From: Sympetrum striolatum | Lineage: Eukaryota; Arthropoda; Insecta; Odonata; Libellulidae | Length of the DNA stretch: 64,000 bases | Assembly: GCA_947579665.1 (NCBI GenBank) | Contig: OX388345.1 | Span: 64,099,454-64,163,453, forward strand | Direction of reading: 5' to 3' | Part shown: positions 62,870-64,000 of the stretch, one piece after another | Layout: the number at the start of each line of letters is the position of its first letter | Position numbering within the stretch: the first letter of the stretch is position 1 | The notes under the pieces: generated by a model | The model's database searches: none | What the model was told of the DNA's origin: nothing | Seen by the model: only the letters and a program-made list of their open reading frames with translations | Translations under genes and position numbers: made by a program

Positions 62870-63673
62870 GTGGGAAATGTATGAGATACGTATAAGGCAT
62901 GCATACTTAGAGAATATTATTCCATTTACTCATGGTGGACTTATTTCTTGTCCACTAAAATATATTTGTGGGCATGTTAACGATTTTGTTTATTTTAAAG
63001 CTGCTTAAAAAATAAAGTTCCCTAATATATCCCCATACATCCATCAGGAGCTATATTTAGCAGTCATCCATACTAGATCGAAGCTTATAGAATTCATTTT
63101 CTTTAAATTAAAATATTGATTTTTAATCCAATAATTAATTTATCTATTTGCTTCAAAAGTAACCTTCTTCAAAGATGTTTAATCTTCCTTAGAATTACTG
63201 CTACTGAGCTAAGGGATAAGTGAATTTAGCTTTCAAGGTAAAAGGATAATCTTCGATCTAAAATAAAATTAACGTAACACACTAACTCATAAATTGCAAT
63301 TTTCTCACAATTTTTTATATGTCTTCTCATGATCGTTACCTTTAATGAATTTTTGTTAATTGATACTTCTAAGGAACGGCTACAGGTTTTCTTTGAATGT
63401 ATTTAGCTTTTTTAGCATATTCCGTTTTTCAACCATGTTTCGATGCGTAAATAGTCTAACTGTAAGTGTATGAAAAATAAATCCAAGTCAACTTTGAAAA
63501 TTACATTATGGTTATGAAAGTGCCACATCATCTATTACCACTAGCCTCTACCATTGAATTGTAAACCGAATGTTTAAAAGGAAGCTAAAGTTCATTTTTA
63601 CATTCTCAGTTGCTTCATATAAAAATTCAAAATTTTGATTGAAACTAATATCTAATTCTCTATTAATTTTCAG
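62870..63673 (+). other. acj6: Intron inside the POU-specific domain (804 bp)
   Basis: This GT-AG intron separates ...QRRIK from LGVTQ... in phase 0. It is AT-rich with no repeat or open frame of note. It is the only short intron of the gene in this window. Confidence 0.93.
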
Positions 63674-63820
63674 CTTGGAGTGACTCAGGCAGACGTAGGG
63701 AAAGCCCTGGCAAACCTGAAACTTCCAGGAGTTGGCGCCTTGTCGCAATCAACGATTTGCAGATTTGAATCACTGACCCTGTCCCATAACAACATGATAG
63801 CTTTGAGGCCAATCCTACAG
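63674..63820 (+). CDS. acj6: acj6, exon with most of the POU-specific domain
   Basis: This exon has 49 codons between a TTTTCAG acceptor (63667-63673) and a CAG|GTACTT donor. It encodes [34 protein letters not shown] and [15 protein letters not shown]. This is the DNA-contacting helix-turn-helix part of the POU-specific domain: the [11 protein letters not shown] helix is the recognition helix that reads the ATGC half of the octamer. Every residue I can compare with fly Acj6 and vertebrate Brn-3 agrees, except Arg in place of the usual Lys in MIAL(K)PILQ, a conservative change. The next exon should begin with A-W-L-E-E-A-E and lies outside the window. The open frame that runs on to 63931 past the donor is intron read-through. 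Confidence 0.96.
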
Positions 63821-64000
63821 GTACTTAAGAACTATTATTCTATTGTAAGAATAGAGAATTCCGTAATCTCCTTGGTTGGTCACTTTGTCTCTGAAAACTA
63901 TCAGGAAAAAATCTTACGGGAAAGAACATAAAGTGTGTATCTAGTGATATTTATGCAGGAATAAGCTCAAAACGAGGATAAACCGAACTAAAAGCAAAAC
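63821..64000 (+). other. acj6: Start of the next acj6 intron, cut by the window end
   Basis: Begins GTACTTAAG. The exon carrying the end of the POU-specific domain, the linker and probably part of the homeodomain must lie further on. Confidence 0.85.

Larger units (their letters stand above)
36751..63820 (+). other. acj6: acj6 / Brn-3 (POU class IV) gene model, partial at both ends
   Basis: Summary of the gene: join(36751..36864, 55590..56138, 61973..62869, 63674..63820), 1,707 coding bases, 569 codons, with no internal stop in the joined frame. Every junction falls between codons (phase 0) and every intron begins GT and ends AG. The family call rests on the POU-specific domain, whose class IV signature (DTDPRELEAFAERFKQRRIK followed by [20 protein letters not shown]) is split over the last two exons, and on a POU-IV box (LLGRAEAL) in the second. 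In flies Acj6 is a nuclear DNA-binding protein that selects odorant-receptor genes and guides wiring in olfactory and other neurons; the same role here is inference by orthology. Missing: the extreme N-terminus, the last residues of the POU-specific domain, the linker and the homeodomain. Exon GC is far above that of the introns, which is ordinary for such a gene. Confidence 0.93.

Noticed and set aside
1..64000. Transposase, reverse transcriptase, viral or bacterial genes, CRISPR array, rRNA
   Set aside because: No protein motif or repeat architecture of these kinds was seen on either strand.

Overview
The window reads as arthropod, most likely insect, nuclear DNA. It is AT-rich (roughly two thirds by eye) and non-coding over more than 95% of its length. 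It carries several tRNA-derived SINE relics and a few diverged tandem duplications. One gene is visible: a split, plus-strand gene for a class IV POU-homeodomain transcription factor, the acj6 / Brn-3 family. Arthropods normally have one such gene, and it acts in sensory and other neurons.

Gene layout. Four coding blocks can be joined in one frame: 36751-36864 (38 codons, N-terminal segment), 55590-56138 (183 codons, POU-IV box then Gly/His-rich), 61973-62869 (299 codons, very long Ala/Ser/Gln/His/Pro low-complexity region, then the first part of the POU-specific domain) and 63674-63820 (49 codons, most of the rest of the POU-specific domain). All boundaries are phase 0 and all introns are GT-AG, with sizes of 18,725, 5,834 and 804 bp. 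The joined product is 569 residues and lacks both ends. The extreme N-terminus was not found and probably lies in an exon further upstream. The end of the POU-specific domain, the linker and the homeodomain lie beyond base 64000. The known fly protein is about 400 residues, so the family-variable region here is greatly expanded.

Bases 1-36750 are either the first intron or the upstream flank. They are AT-rich, broken by GC/CpG-rich islands (about 7.07-7.77, 14.7-15.0, 23.3-23.7, 28.6-29.2 and 32.65-33.7 kb), a 0.5 kb polypurine stretch (20.27-20.79 kb), two copies of a 230-bp dispersed repeat (1149 and 2751), hairpins at 3030, 8463 and 19992, and tRNA-like SINE heads. The 18.7-kb intron has further GC islands (38.5, 44, 46, 48, 49.9 and 52 kb), SINEs, and a 240-bp tandem duplication at 50161-50640, one copy of which carries a fold-back inverted segment. 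I saw no mobile-element coding sequence, no viral sequence, no true tRNA or rRNA gene and no CRISPR array.

Main points of interest: the expanded, partly minisatellite-encoded low-complexity regions of this POU-IV protein; its diverged N-terminal exon and POU-IV box; all-phase-0 introns that would allow frame-preserving exon skipping; a possible alternative terminal exon at 57670; and two inverted duplications that look like template-switch mutations.
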